From assembly GCA_009823505.1 (NCBI GenBank), contig VZQC01000265.1:3752951-3816950 (forward strand): DNA of 64,000 bases. The letters are read 5' to 3'. The notes beneath the pieces were generated by a model. It searched no databases and was not told where the DNA came from. It saw only the letters and a list, made by a program, of their open reading frames with translations. Of this stretch, positions 12,005-23,028 are shown one piece after another. The stretch's first letter is position 1. Each line of letters starts with the position of its first letter. This stretch comes from Rhizomys pruinosus (lineage: Eukaryota; Chordata; Mammalia; Rodentia; Spalacidae). A program made the translations under genes and the position numbers.

Positions 12005-12265
12005 TTTTTTTTAAGCATTTATTTATTTTTTTATTTTATTTATTTCTGTATGTGTATGAATGTACTGTCTGCATGCAAGTCTGTGCACCCGTGTCATGCA
12101 ATGCCGCGGAGGTCAGAAGAGGGTCTCAGATTCCCCAGGAACTGGAGTTCTCCTGGAATTGGAGTCTCAGACGGTTCTCGGCCGCCATGTGGGTGCTGGG
12201 GATCGAACCTGGGTCCTCTGCAAGAGCGGTCGGCGCTCTTAACCGCTAGGCTATCTCTCCAGCCC
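12005..12265 (-). mobile_element. B2/B3-type SINE (long variant)
   Basis: Complete copy flanked by the perfect 14-bp TSD TAGCTTAAACTCTT (11991-12004 and 12266-12279). Low apparent divergence and a perfect TSD suggest a fairly recent insertion. Confidence 0.95.
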
Positions 12266-12539
12266 TAGCTTAAACTCTTAAAGATAACTGGCTGGGCATG
12301 CAAATAAGCCACTTCCATCAGTTCACATGTTTTTAAAAGATTGTTGGAACTAAATTTTCTTCCTTAAAAGCATTCATAGGTATAGGACCTGTGCTGAAGT
12401 CTCTGCTTTTACACCAAATACGTTAGAAGTCTATTCAAATACAGAATGTCTAAGAAAGAATACTGTCCACACAAAGCTATCAAAAGTGTTTTGGTGGCTC
12501 TGACCATCAGAGAGAAAAAAAAAAACTACTATTTTCTCA

Positions 12540-13022
12540 GTATCAGTACCCTCATCCCTATCCCATCAGTACCCTCAGACCCATCAGTACCCTCATCCCC
12601 ATCAGTACCCTTATCCCTATCCCCATCAGTATCCTCATCCCCATCAGTACCCTTATCCCTATCCCCATCAGTACCCTCATCCCCATCAGTACCCTTATCC
12701 CTATCCCCATCAGTACCCTCATCCCCATCCCCATCAGTTCCCTCATGAACATCAATATTCCAACCCATCACCCTCACTCATATTGAGTATCCCCACCCCC
12801 ATCAGTACGCTCATCCACATCAGTATCCCCATCCCCATCAGTACCTTTATCCACATCAGCATCCCCATCCCCAACAGTACTTTTATCCACATCAGTACCC
12901 CATCTCCATCAGTACCTTTATCCACATCAGTATCCCCATCCCCATCAGTACCCTCATCCACATCAGTATCCCCATCCTCACCAGTACCCTCATCCACATC
13001 TCCCCTATCCCTATTAGTATCC
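12540..13022. repeat. Minisatellite of CCCATCAGTACCCTCAT-type units
   Basis: Imperfect tandem array. The left half alternates 18-bp units (ATCCCCATCAGTACCCTC) and 24-bp units with an added CTATCC. The right half (about 12783-13005) shifts to ATCCACATCAGTATCCCC units with a longer period near 36 bp. Because periods are multiples of three, several frames stay open (Ser/Pro/Val-rich on plus, Asp/Gly/Thr-rich on minus). These frames are by-products of the repeat, not genes. Confidence 0.93.
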
Positions 13023-13245
13023 CCTATTCAAGCACACTTTTATTCAATTACAGAAGATGTATCACAAGAAATATTAACAGCAAAAGTCAAAAAACAAATT
13101 TTCCCTTCAACTTCCATTCCAGGAGTGAAACCTAACACCATCACTCATCCAAAACTCATTTGGCAGAATAAATCAAACATTCTAAAGACAGTTTTTTTCT
13201 ACATCCTCTCAATGAAAATAATGGCAGAACATAAAAAACAGGTTG

Positions 13246-13388
13246 CTGGGTCCCAGGCGTGGTGGTACACGCCTTTAAATCCCAGGACTCAGGAGGCAGA
13301 GGCAAAGTGGACCTCTGTGAGTTCCAGACCAGCCAGGAATACATAACGAGACTATGTCCACCTCCCCCTGCAAAAAAAAAAAAAAAAG
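13246..13388 (+). mobile_element. B1 SINE
   Basis: CAGGCGTGGTGGTACACGCC, AGGAGGCAGAGGC and an A-tail at 13372-13388. Moderately diverged. Confidence 0.9.
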
Positions 13389-13563
13389 GAAAGTTGATGG
13401 ACATTATACCCATAAGTTCTGCTTGAAGCCTCAGCTTTAGAGACCAGTTGTCTCCTCTCCTCTGCTTTCCCTGAAAGGGGAAAGATTTTCATAGCGCTGA
13501 TCTCAAATACTCACTGAATAAATAGCATGAACATGAATACAGAAATAATAAGCTAATAATAAT

Positions 13564-13708
13564 GATCATCCCAGCATTTGGGAGGCAGAGGTAGGCGGAT
13601 CTCTGTGAGTTCAAGGCCAGCTTGGTCTAGATAGTGAGTTCCAGGACAGCTAGGGCTACAGGGAGACCCTATCTCAAAAAGGCCAAATAATAATAATAAT
13701 AATAATAA
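13564..13708 (+). mobile_element. B1 SINE, 5'-truncated, with (TAA)n tail
   Basis: Begins at ATCCCAGCATTTGGGAGGC, lacking the B1 head, and ends in CTCAAAAAGGCC followed by a TAA-rich tail. Confidence 0.9.
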
Positions 13709-13800
13709 ACACAATAGATGATATTCCTTCAGGCTAGATGAAGGAAAGAGAAATGTAAGTTGCTGATATACTCACTAGATACAAAGTTTAAAAAAAAAAA

Positions 13801-13958
13801 AAGTCAAGCTGGTAGTGGTGGCCCAAGCCTTTAATAGCAGGACTAAGGAAGTGGGGGCAAGAGGATCTCTGAGTTCAAGACCAGGCTGGTCTACAGAATA
13901 GATTCCGGGCCAGCTGGGGCAACAGAAAGACACCCCCCCCCCCAAAAAAAAAGAAAAA
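13801..13958 (+). mobile_element. B1 SINE
   Basis: Diverged full-length B1 with a C-run (about 13932-13942) and an A-tail. Third B1 in the same orientation within 720 bp. Confidence 0.85.
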
Positions 13959-14520
13959 GTCAAGGACACACAATAATGTGCAAAAACAATGAACCCACCT
14001 CGTGTTTGAGGGATTAAAAATAATCTTCACATTAGGATTAAAGATTTGATACACCTCTTATGTAAACCTTTCTATTCTCAAGCACCCAACACTCGGACAA
14101 AATTCATGCATTTGGAGCCGACAGGAAACTCGGCACGCTACAGGTCAAGAATTGGTCATGAATCCGAAAACTATATACGTCCACAAGTGTTTGAAGTTTC
14201 TACAGCGGGGAACACTCACTCAAAAGATTCACGGAATTTCAAATCAATCTCCAGCACCCGAAACCGGCTACCCCATTTGGCACCTAGTCAAGTGGGCCAC
14301 TGAGAGTAAAGTCTCTCAGCGACTATCTGGGTCACGTTAAATGGGTCATTAGTGGCACTGCAGTGCCTCGTCTCTCCAAAACCCTGTCCCGTCTCCGGAG
14401 CGGCCCGGGGCCTCCTGCGTGGAGGCAGCGCAGCGCAGACAGCGGGCGGGGCGGGGCGGACGCGAGTCCCCGGGGCAAGCGCAGGCCGCGGCGGCGGCCA
14501 TGGTCATCTGCCGCCTCCCG

Positions 14521-14527
14521 ACTCACC
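14521..14527 (-). other. Second candidate splice donor in the CpG island
   Basis: On the minus strand the sequence GACCGTG is followed by GTGAGTCGG (GTGAGT at 14526-14521). It could end an alternative first exon lying between the main exon and here. Sequence evidence only. Confidence 0.35.
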
Positions 14528-14729
14528 ACGGTCCCCGCCGGCCGCACCTCCCGCCTCGGTTTCCCCGAGAGTGCACCCTGCTGCTGCCACCCCGCCCCCG
14601 GGACGCTAACTAGAAACGAAAGTAGCTCGGGGCGGCGGGCGCTTCCTGCCTGCGCCCGGCGCGGCCGCCCGGCCCACCTCCGCCCCCAAGGCCGGTACGA
14701 CCTCCGCCCCCCGCCCGGCCGACACTCAC

Positions 14730-14970
14730 GGGTAGGCATGGTGACCCGAGCCTCCCGCCGAGCTCGCCGCCGCCGCTCTGGGGCTCAGCGGGGCCGCGCG
14801 AACCGCGCTGACCGCAGCATGACGGCCGCAGCCCGACCGCGGCCGCCCGGACCCGGAGGGCGAAGTCGCCACAGAGCGATCGCCGTCGTCGGCGCTGGCA
14901 ACGAAACCGCCACAGCTGCCAACGCCGGCCTCCCTCCGCGCCCAACGACGCGCAGGGCCGACCCACGGCC
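14730..14970 (-). CDS. First exon of an unidentified host gene, ending with a 10-nt coding segment
   Basis: Reading leftwards from the CRE gives a GC-rich 5' UTR. It contains an upstream ORF of 11 codons (ATG at 14820-14818, closed before the main start). Next comes GGTCACC-ATG (ATG at 14739-14737), a good Kozak context. After ATGCCTACCC the sequence is GTGAGT (14729-14724), a perfect 5' splice site, so the exon would end in phase 1 after Met-Pro-Thr. Without splicing the frame runs on into GC-rich sequence with no recognisable domain. The right boundary (TSS) is an estimate from the CRE position. I do not recognise the gene from three residues and found no convincing second exon to the left, so the first intron would be at least several kb. 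A noncoding first exon is the alternative. Confidence 0.55.
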
Positions 14971-14971
14971 G

Positions 14972-14979
14972 TGACGTCA
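14972..14979. promoter_or_regulatory. Palindromic CRE, TGACGTCA
   Basis: Full consensus cAMP-response element in CpG-rich context, just upstream of the inferred minus-strand exon. This is a typical place for a CREB/ATF site in a TATA-less promoter. Confidence 0.75.
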
Positions 14980-15178
14980 GCGCGTAGCCCTCCGCCCCGC
15001 CCCCGGTGGCCCAGGCTCCGCCCACAGCGGGCGATAGGCTGCCCGTGGGCCTTGCTTTCCGCTATGGGATGGGCCAGGAGTAACTTCAAGGTTTCTTTTC
15101 GCTTTTGTTTTTGTTTTTTTTCTCAATGTCTATTTGTAATTTAATTTCTGTATGTGTCATACACTACATCTTAATCAG

Positions 15179-15406
15179 CCTGGAGAGTTGGCTCAGGGGT
15201 TAAGAGCGCTGGTTGCTCTTGCAGAGGACCTGGGTTCTATTCCTGGCACCCACAAGGCGACTAAGGATCATCCATAACTCCAGTTCCAGGGTATCCGTTG
15301 CCCTCTGACCTGGGCGCGCACACCAGGACACGGGTGCACTTACACTCATGCAAACAATATACTCATAAAATAAAAATAATAAAAAAATTAAAATACATCT
15401 AAATAA
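15179..15406 (+). mobile_element. B2/B3-type SINE (short variant)
   Basis: CCTGGAGAGTTGGCTCAGGGG head, B-box-like GGGTTCTATTCC, and an AATAAAAATAAT-rich tail. Lacks the 17-bp duplication. It sits about 120 bp outside the CpG island. Confidence 0.9.
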
Positions 15407-16640
15407 TATTTAGATCCCTTTCCGCATCTGCACCCTTCTATACCATCCCCTCCCCCAGCCGGATTTGATGCATTCTGTCATATGTGTTAAGGACTATGGA
15501 GTCAAGTTTGTGTACCCAGATGTCCCTCCTTCTGAGTCCTGTTCAGCTTATCGAGAGTCATTCCCTTAAAGGCCAACTCTCCTTCACCCCGCAGTCATCA
15601 GCTGCCAGTAGTTCCTCTGCTAAGGTTGGTTGCTCCTGCTCATTTCCCCAGTTCTATGCTGGGTTTCTGTCTGAGTCAACACGGGTTTTGAGCATGATGT
15701 TACCGTTGCTGTTAAGTTCCTTTTGTTTTCAAACCTGGTGCTTTGAGTGTGTCTCAATTAAGCTTTCTTGGGTGCATCACTTTAGGAGTGTGAGGGTAAG
15801 GATGGTGACCTTCAGTGTAGTGATGAGCTCCAGGCTGTTCCTGTTAGAAGCTATTTAACTGGCACATCATTCTGCAGTTCAGAAAGTCTAGTTCCTATGA
15901 GATGCACTAAGGTTATTTGGGGTGATGTCTGCACATTTTCTCAGAGGACAGAAAATGTCATTTCCACTTCCGCTTCTGGTGACTTTCAGACTGATCCAGT
16001 TCTCAGGACTTGGTCTCCTCCTGAGACAGCTGTTCTGAACACTTGGGTAGCCTTCTCGTAAATGCTGGGTATCATTAATATTATAGTTGATAGGTCTATT
16101 AGGAGTCACCGAGCTGGGCTGACCGTGGAGCCAGGGAGCCCAGCAGCACAGAGTGCAAGCGCAAGTGGTGCAGGCAGTACACTAACAGTAGGCTAGAAGC
16201 TGCCGGCAGTACACAGTCCATATGGGGAAATAGAAGTAAGCCCAAGAGATAGAATAGGATCCTTCCCAAACTGGCTCAGGATCTTTGGGGCTTGAATGAT
16301 GTGGGATCCTAGGAAGGTGTGTGTTCCTAGGACCTGAGCTACCTGTATGGGATGTAAACACACATTTAAATTTGAGGACATATATCCTACAGTGCAGTGC
16401 CAACTTTCTGGTTAAGAAATAAGATTGTGCAGCCCTGAGAGGAAAGGTTAAAGAAGATGAAGTAACTTTAAAGGGCTTGAAGGAAATTAGTCTTTGGGTG
16501 AACTTGGAAGAAAGCAGAATTTAAATTAGCAAAGACCTTGAAGCATAGAAGGAAAGTGGAAGCAATCTACAGTGAGTCATGATAGCTGGCGAGAGAAGAA
16601 AACTATGTGTAACAGATCTTACAAACTGTTCCTTGCTACC
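15407..16640. other. Unassigned DNA upstream of the CpG-island promoter
   Basis: No recognised repeat or exon. A 124-codon plus frame (15484-15858) lacks any family signature. Confidence 0.45.
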
Positions 16641-16644
16641 AGGA

Positions 16645-17041
16645 CAGGTCAAACCATCAAGGACATGGCCCACACTTGAATATGTTTTGTGATGTTAGTG
16701 ATGGCAAAATTATAGCATTGAGAATCATCTGGGAGATAGGCCCCTAGTCACTGCTCATGGGAGATGATATTGATTAACTGAGATGTGATCCCTGTCCTCT
16801 GTGTTGCCATTACTAGCTGGGACCCTGGACTGTATAAATGGAAGGAAAGAGACCTGGGAACAGCATGCTTTCATCAGTCTGCTTCTTAGCTGTGGATGTA
16901 CCGTGACCAGTTCCTGCGGCCTTGAGTTCCCCACTGCTATGAATTATAAGTTTGAACTGTGAGGCAAAATAAACCTTTTCTCCCTTAAATTGCTTTTGTC
17001 AGAGTGTTTTATCACAGCAACTGAAAAAGTAACCAAGATAG
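16645..17041 (+). mobile_element. R1-related LTR-like repeat
   Basis: Contains ATCATCTGGGAGATAGGCCCC, GGACTGTATAAATGGA (TATA-like), GGCAAAATAAACC and the R1 terminus TTTATCACAGCAACTG. The first part is diverged. Confidence 0.7.
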
Positions 17042-17205
17042 ACCTCAGTGAATTATCACATAATTTTATCAACTATAAAATATTTCCTAATCCTACTTTT
17101 CTCACCAAGACTTTCATACTATCCATGTTTGCCTACATTAGAGTTCTTTTGCAATATGAATGAAATTGTTGTGTGGAATTGTACTCTGACACCAGATTGT
17201 ATACT

Positions 17206-17279
17206 TTATTTTTTTTAATTTTTTAATTTTATTTTTTTATTTTTATTTTTTTATTTTTATTTTTTTATTTTTTTTAGAT
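17206..17279. repeat. T-rich low-complexity tract
   Basis: TTTTTATTTTTATTTT-type sequence flanked on both sides by AGATTGTATACTTTA, which looks like a target duplication. It may be the tail of a severely truncated retroposon on the minus strand. Confidence 0.7.
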
Positions 17280-17330
17280 TGTATACTTTAAAAGAAATGG
17301 GAAAAATGTCAATATTTAAAATATGAATGC

Positions 17331-17477
17331 AGCTAGGCGTGGTGGCGCATGCCTTTAATCGTAGCACTTGGAAGGCAGAGGCAGGTGGATCTTTGTGAGT
17401 TCAAGGCCAGCTTGGTCTACAGAGTGAGTTCCAGGACAGCTGGGCTACAGGGAGACCCTGTCTCAAAAAGACAAAAA
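17331..17477 (+). mobile_element. B1 SINE
   Basis: AGCTAGGCGTGGTGGCGCATGCC head through GAGACCCTGTCTCAAAAAG. Flanked by AAAATATGAAT(G/A)C direct repeats. Confidence 0.94.
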
Positions 17478-17632
17478 AAAATATGAATACATATGTATAT
17501 CATGATACATATATCCCTGTCTGGAAGAAAGTAGGGAACTTGAGTATATTAATTCAGTAATTCCTAAATAAAGTACATACAGTTGGCCCTGCTGGTCCCA
17601 CATCTTCAGACTCAACCAACCTTGAATTGAAA

Positions 17633-17638
<6 letters not shown>

Positions 17639-17678
<40 letters not shown>

Positions 17679-17700
17679 ACATATATATGTGTGTGTGTGC
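17639..17700. repeat. (TA)n/(TG)n microsatellite
   Basis: About 20 TA dinucleotides followed by TGTGTGTGTG. Confidence 0.95.
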
Positions 17701-18683
17701 GTATTATCTATAATGAGTGTCATAGAATTTTATTCCTGATTATTCCCTAAGCAGTGCACTATGACAACTATTTCCACAGCATTCCCAATGTACCAGGTGT
17801 AATCTAGAGATGATTTAAAGTATAAGGGAGGATGTATGTAGGTTATAGGCAAGCAGAATATCATTTTACTTAAGAGACTTGAAATCCAAGCATTTTGGCA
17901 TTCAAGGAGGATCTTGGAACAATGCCCTACAGACATAAAGGCATGGTTCTTATTTACTCAAGAGTACAAAAAATGGCAAAAGAGAAATAGTTAATAAGCA
18001 ACTTTGTGCTCATGATTGAAATTCATCCATTCTCAAGCTATTCTATGTTCTTTACTGGCACAATAGCATTAAATTATCAGTAACCAGGGTCCACAGAGTA
18101 GACTAGTTGTCTGGTAGGGAAATCTTGGAGCTAAGCATCCACTTAGAGGGCTTTGATACTGATGCAGAAGAGACTATTAAGTAGGTGCTTACCCTTGGTA
18201 GTGGCTGTGGAGAAGGAAAGAGCCAGATCTTAATTCAGAAAAAGAATCCCCGGGATCTGTTGGCTGCTGACTTGGAAGCAACAGAGAGGCATCTGTTAGT
18301 TATGTAACTTCAAGGTTGGAACAAGGAAAGTCATGGTGTGGGGAGAGCAGCAGACAAATTGGGAAAGAATGCTGTTTTAGGGAGCAATGTGAAGAAAGGA
18401 TGTGTGCTTCTCTTTGCCATATGGAGCTTGAGGTGGCATCCAAGGGAGGTATCTCAGAGAAAAAAATCAGAAGGCAGCTGGTCATACCAGGTTGAACATA
18501 CCCATTCCAAAGATCTCAGGATAGGAGATTTGGGAATCTGGAAACCAGAGAGTACCTTCTGAGAAAGGATATGCAGCCAGCAAAGCCGCATCAGAGAAGG
18601 AGGAGATTCGGAGGACACTATGCCCCAGAAGGCAAAGGCCAGTCCAATCCCCCAAAGCAGACATCTCTCCTTGCATTACCCAG
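17701..18683. other. Unassigned DNA
   Basis: No recognised repeat, RNA or exon. Confidence 0.45.
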
Positions 18684-18699
18684 AAAAGATACTGAAGCC

Positions 18700-19214
18700 C
18701 CACAGCTTAGCTTGACATAATAAGTGGTACTGCTTAAATGCCTGTACATCCAATAGCTTGTGCTTTGTTAATATGACTAAAAAGGGTATCACTGGGAAAG
18801 CTGTCAATCCATGAAGGGAAACAACCTGAACAGACTGGAGTCCAAAATGACAACTCCATAGAAATTAGACTGTTTTCTTCTCACCCACTTGTGCCCCTTT
18901 CCCAAAGCCCAGGGAACAAACTGCGGAAGAGGAGGCGTGGTAGATTGTAAGGGCTGTGGAGAGATAGGGGTGAATGAGACTACAGGAATATAGTCTGGAC
19001 TCCTGATTGATCAACATGTCTGTGCATACAAGCTTCTCCAACTGGTTTATGGGAACCTTGGGTTGTTCAAAATTTGGACATAGATACTTGCAAAATGCAC
19101 CAATTACCTTTTGTATGACATAATGAGTGACAGCAATGCTATCTGCAAACAATTGTGTCATTGTATTGTAGAATCCCTTAAAAAAATTAATTAATTAATT
19201 AATTAAAAAAAAAA
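18700..19214 (+). mobile_element. Retroposed insert of uncertain origin with A-rich tail
   Basis: A 515-bp segment bounded by the direct repeat AAAAGATACTGAAGCC (18684-18699 and 19215-19230). It ends in an AATTAATTAATT/poly-A tail (about 19180-19214). Direct repeat plus tail are the marks of LINE-mediated retroposition in plus orientation. The block CGGAAGAGGAGGCGTGG..GATTGTAAGGGC resembles a motif I associate with old rodent L1 3' ends, but I am not certain. A processed noncoding RNA is the alternative. Confidence 0.6.
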
Positions 19215-19470
19215 AAAAGATACTGAAGCCAAAAGCCCTGATATAGTCTGGCCCATGATGTCTTTGCTTTTGTCCCCTTGGTCTTTTAGTTTTTGTATTT
19301 TTGCCAGAAATGAAATCATCTACCATGGATTCTGAGCAGAGAGAGCTGAAGGTCAGGAAGAACAGTGCCATAATGTTTGGATTATACATACCCTTTTCCT
19401 AGCTAGTGCACATGGATTATGGAGCACTGTTCCCATAGAAAGACCTTTTGCTTTTAAAACCCCTGGATCC

Positions 19471-19690
19471 GGGGCTGGATAGATGGCTAAGAACAGTGGC
19501 TGTTTTTGTAGAGGACCTGGGTTCAGTTCCCAGCACCCCTATGTCAACTAACCATGTGTAACTCCAGTTCTAGGGGACCTGGCATCTTTTTCTGGCCTCT
19601 GCAGGCTTTGCACAACATGGGTGCACTCACAAACATGCAGGCAATGCACTCATAGAAAAAAAAATAGTAAAATAAATAAATAAATAATCC
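19471..19690 (+). mobile_element. B2/B3-type SINE (short variant)
   Basis: GGGGCTGGATAGATGGCTAAG head, GGGTTCAGTTCCCAGCACCC B box, (AAAT)n tail. Diverged. Confidence 0.9.
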
Positions 19691-20586
19691 ATCCCTCTGG
19701 ATCCTACTTCTGCCTGTGCATCTCCTTGCCTCACACTGCTGAAAACAATGAATCTATAAGCACCTCTTTTGGTATGTGATCTAAGAGCAAACAGCTAGCC
19801 TCTCCTGGACCGCTGCCCTGGGCTCCTCTTGCAAACCTTTCCCCATCCATCCCAGGTGTGCCTCTCTCCTAAAGTTCCTGTCTAATCAGGTAGAATTGAG
19901 GTCTAGACATTCCCACCATCCTCATCCTGGTCAGCACTTGTCCAGGCATACTGTGGATGTGGCACATTAAGAGGAGTTTCTAGATCCTTCTTCAGGACAG
20001 GACACACTGCTTTGGTGCGTGGATCACTGGTAAGGTCATATTGTTGTCAGAGTATGAGGCAGACAGACATACTGTCTAACATGAAATCTAGTGATACTTC
20101 TAGCTGACTTCACACTCGTTATGGCTCAACATTCAAATCCCTTCCTTTCACTCACTGTAGGAACATAGGAGGCCTTTCAAAACCTGGTCTCAAGATCTCT
20201 CCAGTTCCTCCTTACCACGTCACCATATTCAAGCTCCTCTATCTCCTGGTCTTGATGAAGTTTAAGCCAGGATTGCACGATGCAGTGCCACTCTTCCACT
20301 CATTTATCCATGCTGTTTTTCCAGCTGGCCTTTCCTGCACCCTTTATTTTAGGAAACTTTGTTCATCCTTCCAAACCCCTGTGAGTATTAAGTGTAATTA
20401 AGAATGTTCTAAACCATCCTCCTGGGCATACATCATGGAAAAAATTCTCTCAAGAGTCCATAGCATTGTGGATAAGGAAATCCATTCTGTCCATGATAAG
20501 GGGTCAGGCATGGAGGCCACCCAGATGTTCATCACTTGTGATGTGGTAGATTCATACATTCTGTGCATGCATATTAGCAACATGGT
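19691..20586. other. Unassigned DNA
   Basis: No recognised gene or repeat. Confidence 0.45.
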
Positions 20587-20587
20587 T

Positions 20588-20942
20588 TGTATAAGTTACT
20601 TTTCTGTTGCTGTGATAAAATACCATGATCAAAAGCAATTTATGGAGGAAAGAATTTATTTTGGCTTCTGGCTCCAGGGAGCAAGACCATAATGGTTGGG
20701 GAGGCATGGCAGCCGGCCACCATAAGAGGAAGCTGTGAGATAACATCTTCAACCGTCAAAGTGAAACAGAGAGACTGACAGTGAGGTTATAAACCCTTAA
20801 AGCCTACAGTCAGTGAAGTCCTTCCTCTAGCAAGGCTGTACCTCCCCATATTCTCCCACAACAGCACCACCAACTGGGGACCAAGGGTTCAACTACCTAG
20901 GCCTCTGGGGAACTTTTCTTTTTCAAATCACCACATGTCCCA
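20588..20942 (-). mobile_element. R1 LTR-like repeat
   Basis: Plus strand reads GTTACTTTTCTGTTGCTGTG then ATAAAATACCATGATCAAAA, the reverse of the R1 end. The inverted R1 start is not reached. Confidence 0.75.
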
Positions 20943-20963
20943 ATCTTAAAAATAGAGCTGATG

Positions 20964-21213
20964 GGGCTGGAGAGATGGCTCAGCGATTAAGAGCACTGAC
21001 TGCTCTTGCAGTTTGATTCTCAGCACCCACATGCTGGTAGGAACCTTCTTAGGGTGGGTGTGGTGGCACACACCTTTAATGCCAGCACTCCGGAAGCAGA
21101 GGCAGGTGGATCTCTGTGAGTTCAAGGCCAGCCTGGTCTACATAGCGAGCTCCAGGCCAGCTAGGACTAAAGGGAGACCCTGTCTCAAAAAATAAAAACA
21201 AAAACAAACAAAC
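20964..21213 (+). mobile_element. B4-like dimeric SINE (B2 head + B1 body)
   Basis: About 85 bp of tRNA-derived head (GGGGCTGGAGAGATGGCTCAG ..CAGCACCCACATGC) passes through CTTCTTA into a full B1 (GGGTGGGTGTGGTGGCACAC..GACCCTGTCTC). Twelve bases around the B box are missing. A second element with the same head-to-body order is at 55988-56235. Confidence 0.75.
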
Positions 21214-21305
21214 AAAAATACAGAGCTGAGTGACACAATTGAAGAGCATTGATATCTATAGCACAGTCATGCTTATATATGTAACATATATAAAACAGCA
21301 TTTAT

Positions 21306-21555
21306 GGGCTGGAGAGATGGCCTAGCGGTTAAGAGCACTGACTGCTCTTGCAGAGGACCCAGGTTCAATCCCCAGCACCCACATGGCGGCTGAGAACTGT
21401 CCGTAACTCCAATTCCAGGAGAACTCCAGTTCCAAGGGAATCCGAGACCCTCTTCTGACCTCCAAGGCATAGCACAACACGGGTGCACAAACCTACATGC
21501 AGACAGAACATTCATACACATAAATAAATAAATAAAATTTAAAAATTATATTTAA
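21306..21555 (+). mobile_element. B2/B3-type SINE (long variant)
   Basis: Complete element flanked by the perfect 14-bp TSD AAAACAGCATTTAT (21292-21305 and 21556-21569). It carries the internal duplication and an AAATAAATAAAT tail. Confidence 0.95.
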
Positions 21556-21569
21556 AAAACAGCATTTAT

Positions 21570-22840
21570 ATTTACAATGGTATCAATAATTTTAAAGATG
21601 CCTACCAAGAGTCATAACTTGGCTTTAAAGTACATATTTCAAGTTCTCAAGGTTCATTCTGATACCTTTCTATATTTTTCAAATGTTCCTAGCCTTTCAT
21701 GATGCATGGGAGATAGCAGGAACTCCCAGAAATAACTGAGGCAGGATCTTGGGAAAGGTATGGAGGACTGCAGGTATAGGCAGGGAGAAGAAACTACAAA
21801 AGTTGGATTTAAGATGCTCTTCTTGTACCTCCATGCAGGAAAGGCCTGGAACATTTGTTGCATAGTGATCTATACATTAGCCATTAATAATAATGCCCTT
21901 TCATTATATTTATAGCCTTCTAAAATTATTAGGCTCAAATTAAGAACAATGTTCATCAGTATTAAATAAAAAGAATACTTTCTTTTTTTTCTATATTTAC
22001 TGGCATGCTTTCAGAATATAGGCCACTAAAAATAGAAGTTCTCTGTCCCTTGGTGTCTTATTCCTTCTCCAAAGATGATTAAATGATCAAAATAATATTA
22101 GAAAGGTCATTGTCAACATCCTATTAGAGCATTAGCTTTTAGGCCCAATTGCTCAAAATAGCTCTGTTCCAAGTTTATACCACTATGTGTTCCAACTTCT
22201 GAATCCTGAGCAGAGATGATTCACTTTTAATTAGTATGCATCCCAGTGCTTCCAAGGTAATTGCAGGCACATTTACAAAGTTACAGGAAATAACTGTGAG
22301 ATTGTTTGTTTCTCCCAAAAGCATCTTCTGAAAGGGTCATAGTGGTGTGATCTGATATTCACTACATACTCATTTTCACACTAAATATTTATATCAATTG
22401 TATATATCTTTTAAAATTTTCATTCCGTTAGTCCCCCCATTGCTTAATTAGTCACACTCCTTTTCCAATTCTTATGAAGCATGCATTGCATTGGTTTGTG
22501 ACTTTGAAATCTTGAATTTGACTTTTTACCTTCCCCCTTATTTGGCCTTTTGATGACCTCTATTTTCTCTGGAGTTAATTTTTCTCAATTTTGGTACGAA
22601 GAAACACTCCCTTAGATTGCAAGGCAGTAGTCCTTAATCTTGACTGTACTTTGGGGGAATATTCCAACCACTAGGGGAATGTTCAAAAAATACCCATATC
22701 TAGGTCCTATTCCTAGTTTCTGGTTTGTATGGACTAGGCCTATCCTACTTGGAACCCCTGTATGCCAGCCCCCATGCAGTTTGATCTCTGCTGTGCAGCC
22801 AAGATTGTGCTTAGTTACTATTAAAATGACTTGAAGCATA
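21570..22840. other. Unassigned AT-rich DNA
   Basis: No recognised gene or repeat. Confidence 0.45.
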
Positions 22841-22855
22841 AAGAGCTTCTATCTG

Positions 22856-23013
22856 GCCGGGCGTGGTGGTGCACACCTTTAATCCTAGCACTTGGGAGGC
22901 AGAGGCAGGCGGATCTTTGTGAGTTCTAGGCCAGCCTGGTCTACAGAGTGAGTTCCAGGACAGCTGGGGCTACAGGGGGACCCTGTCTCGAAAAGACCAA
23001 AAAAAAAAAAAAA
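22856..23013 (+). mobile_element. B1 SINE
   Basis: Near-consensus B1 (GCCGGGCGTGGTGGTGCACACC) with a poly-A tail. Perfect 15-bp TSD AAGAGCTTCTATCTG (22841-22855 and 23014-23028). Confidence 0.96.
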
Positions 23014-23028
23014 AAGAGCTTCTATCTG

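Larger units (their letters stand above)
14340..15060. promoter_or_regulatory. CpG island promoter
   Basis: This is the only strongly GC- and CpG-rich stretch in the window, in an otherwise AT-rich region. It holds GC boxes (GGGGCGGGGCGG near 14448-14460; CCCCGCCCC near 14994), many CGCG clusters and a CRE at 14972-14979. There is no TATA box at a useful place. Splice donors and start-codon context point to transcription on the minus strand. A divergent plus-strand transcript starting near 14990 is possible, but I see no exon for it. Confidence 0.92.

Noticed and set aside
12446..13346. Ser/Pro/Val-rich and Asp/Gly/Thr-rich open frames
   Set aside because: Generated by the minisatellite; frames continue into a B1 element.
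14352..15089. Long overlapping open frames on both strands of the CpG island
   Set aside because: High GC content removes stop codons. The products are Arg/Pro/Gly-rich without domains, and splice signals argue for a very short coding part.
18865..19161. 98-codon minus-strand frame
   Set aside because: Runs antisense inside the retroposed insert; no family motif.
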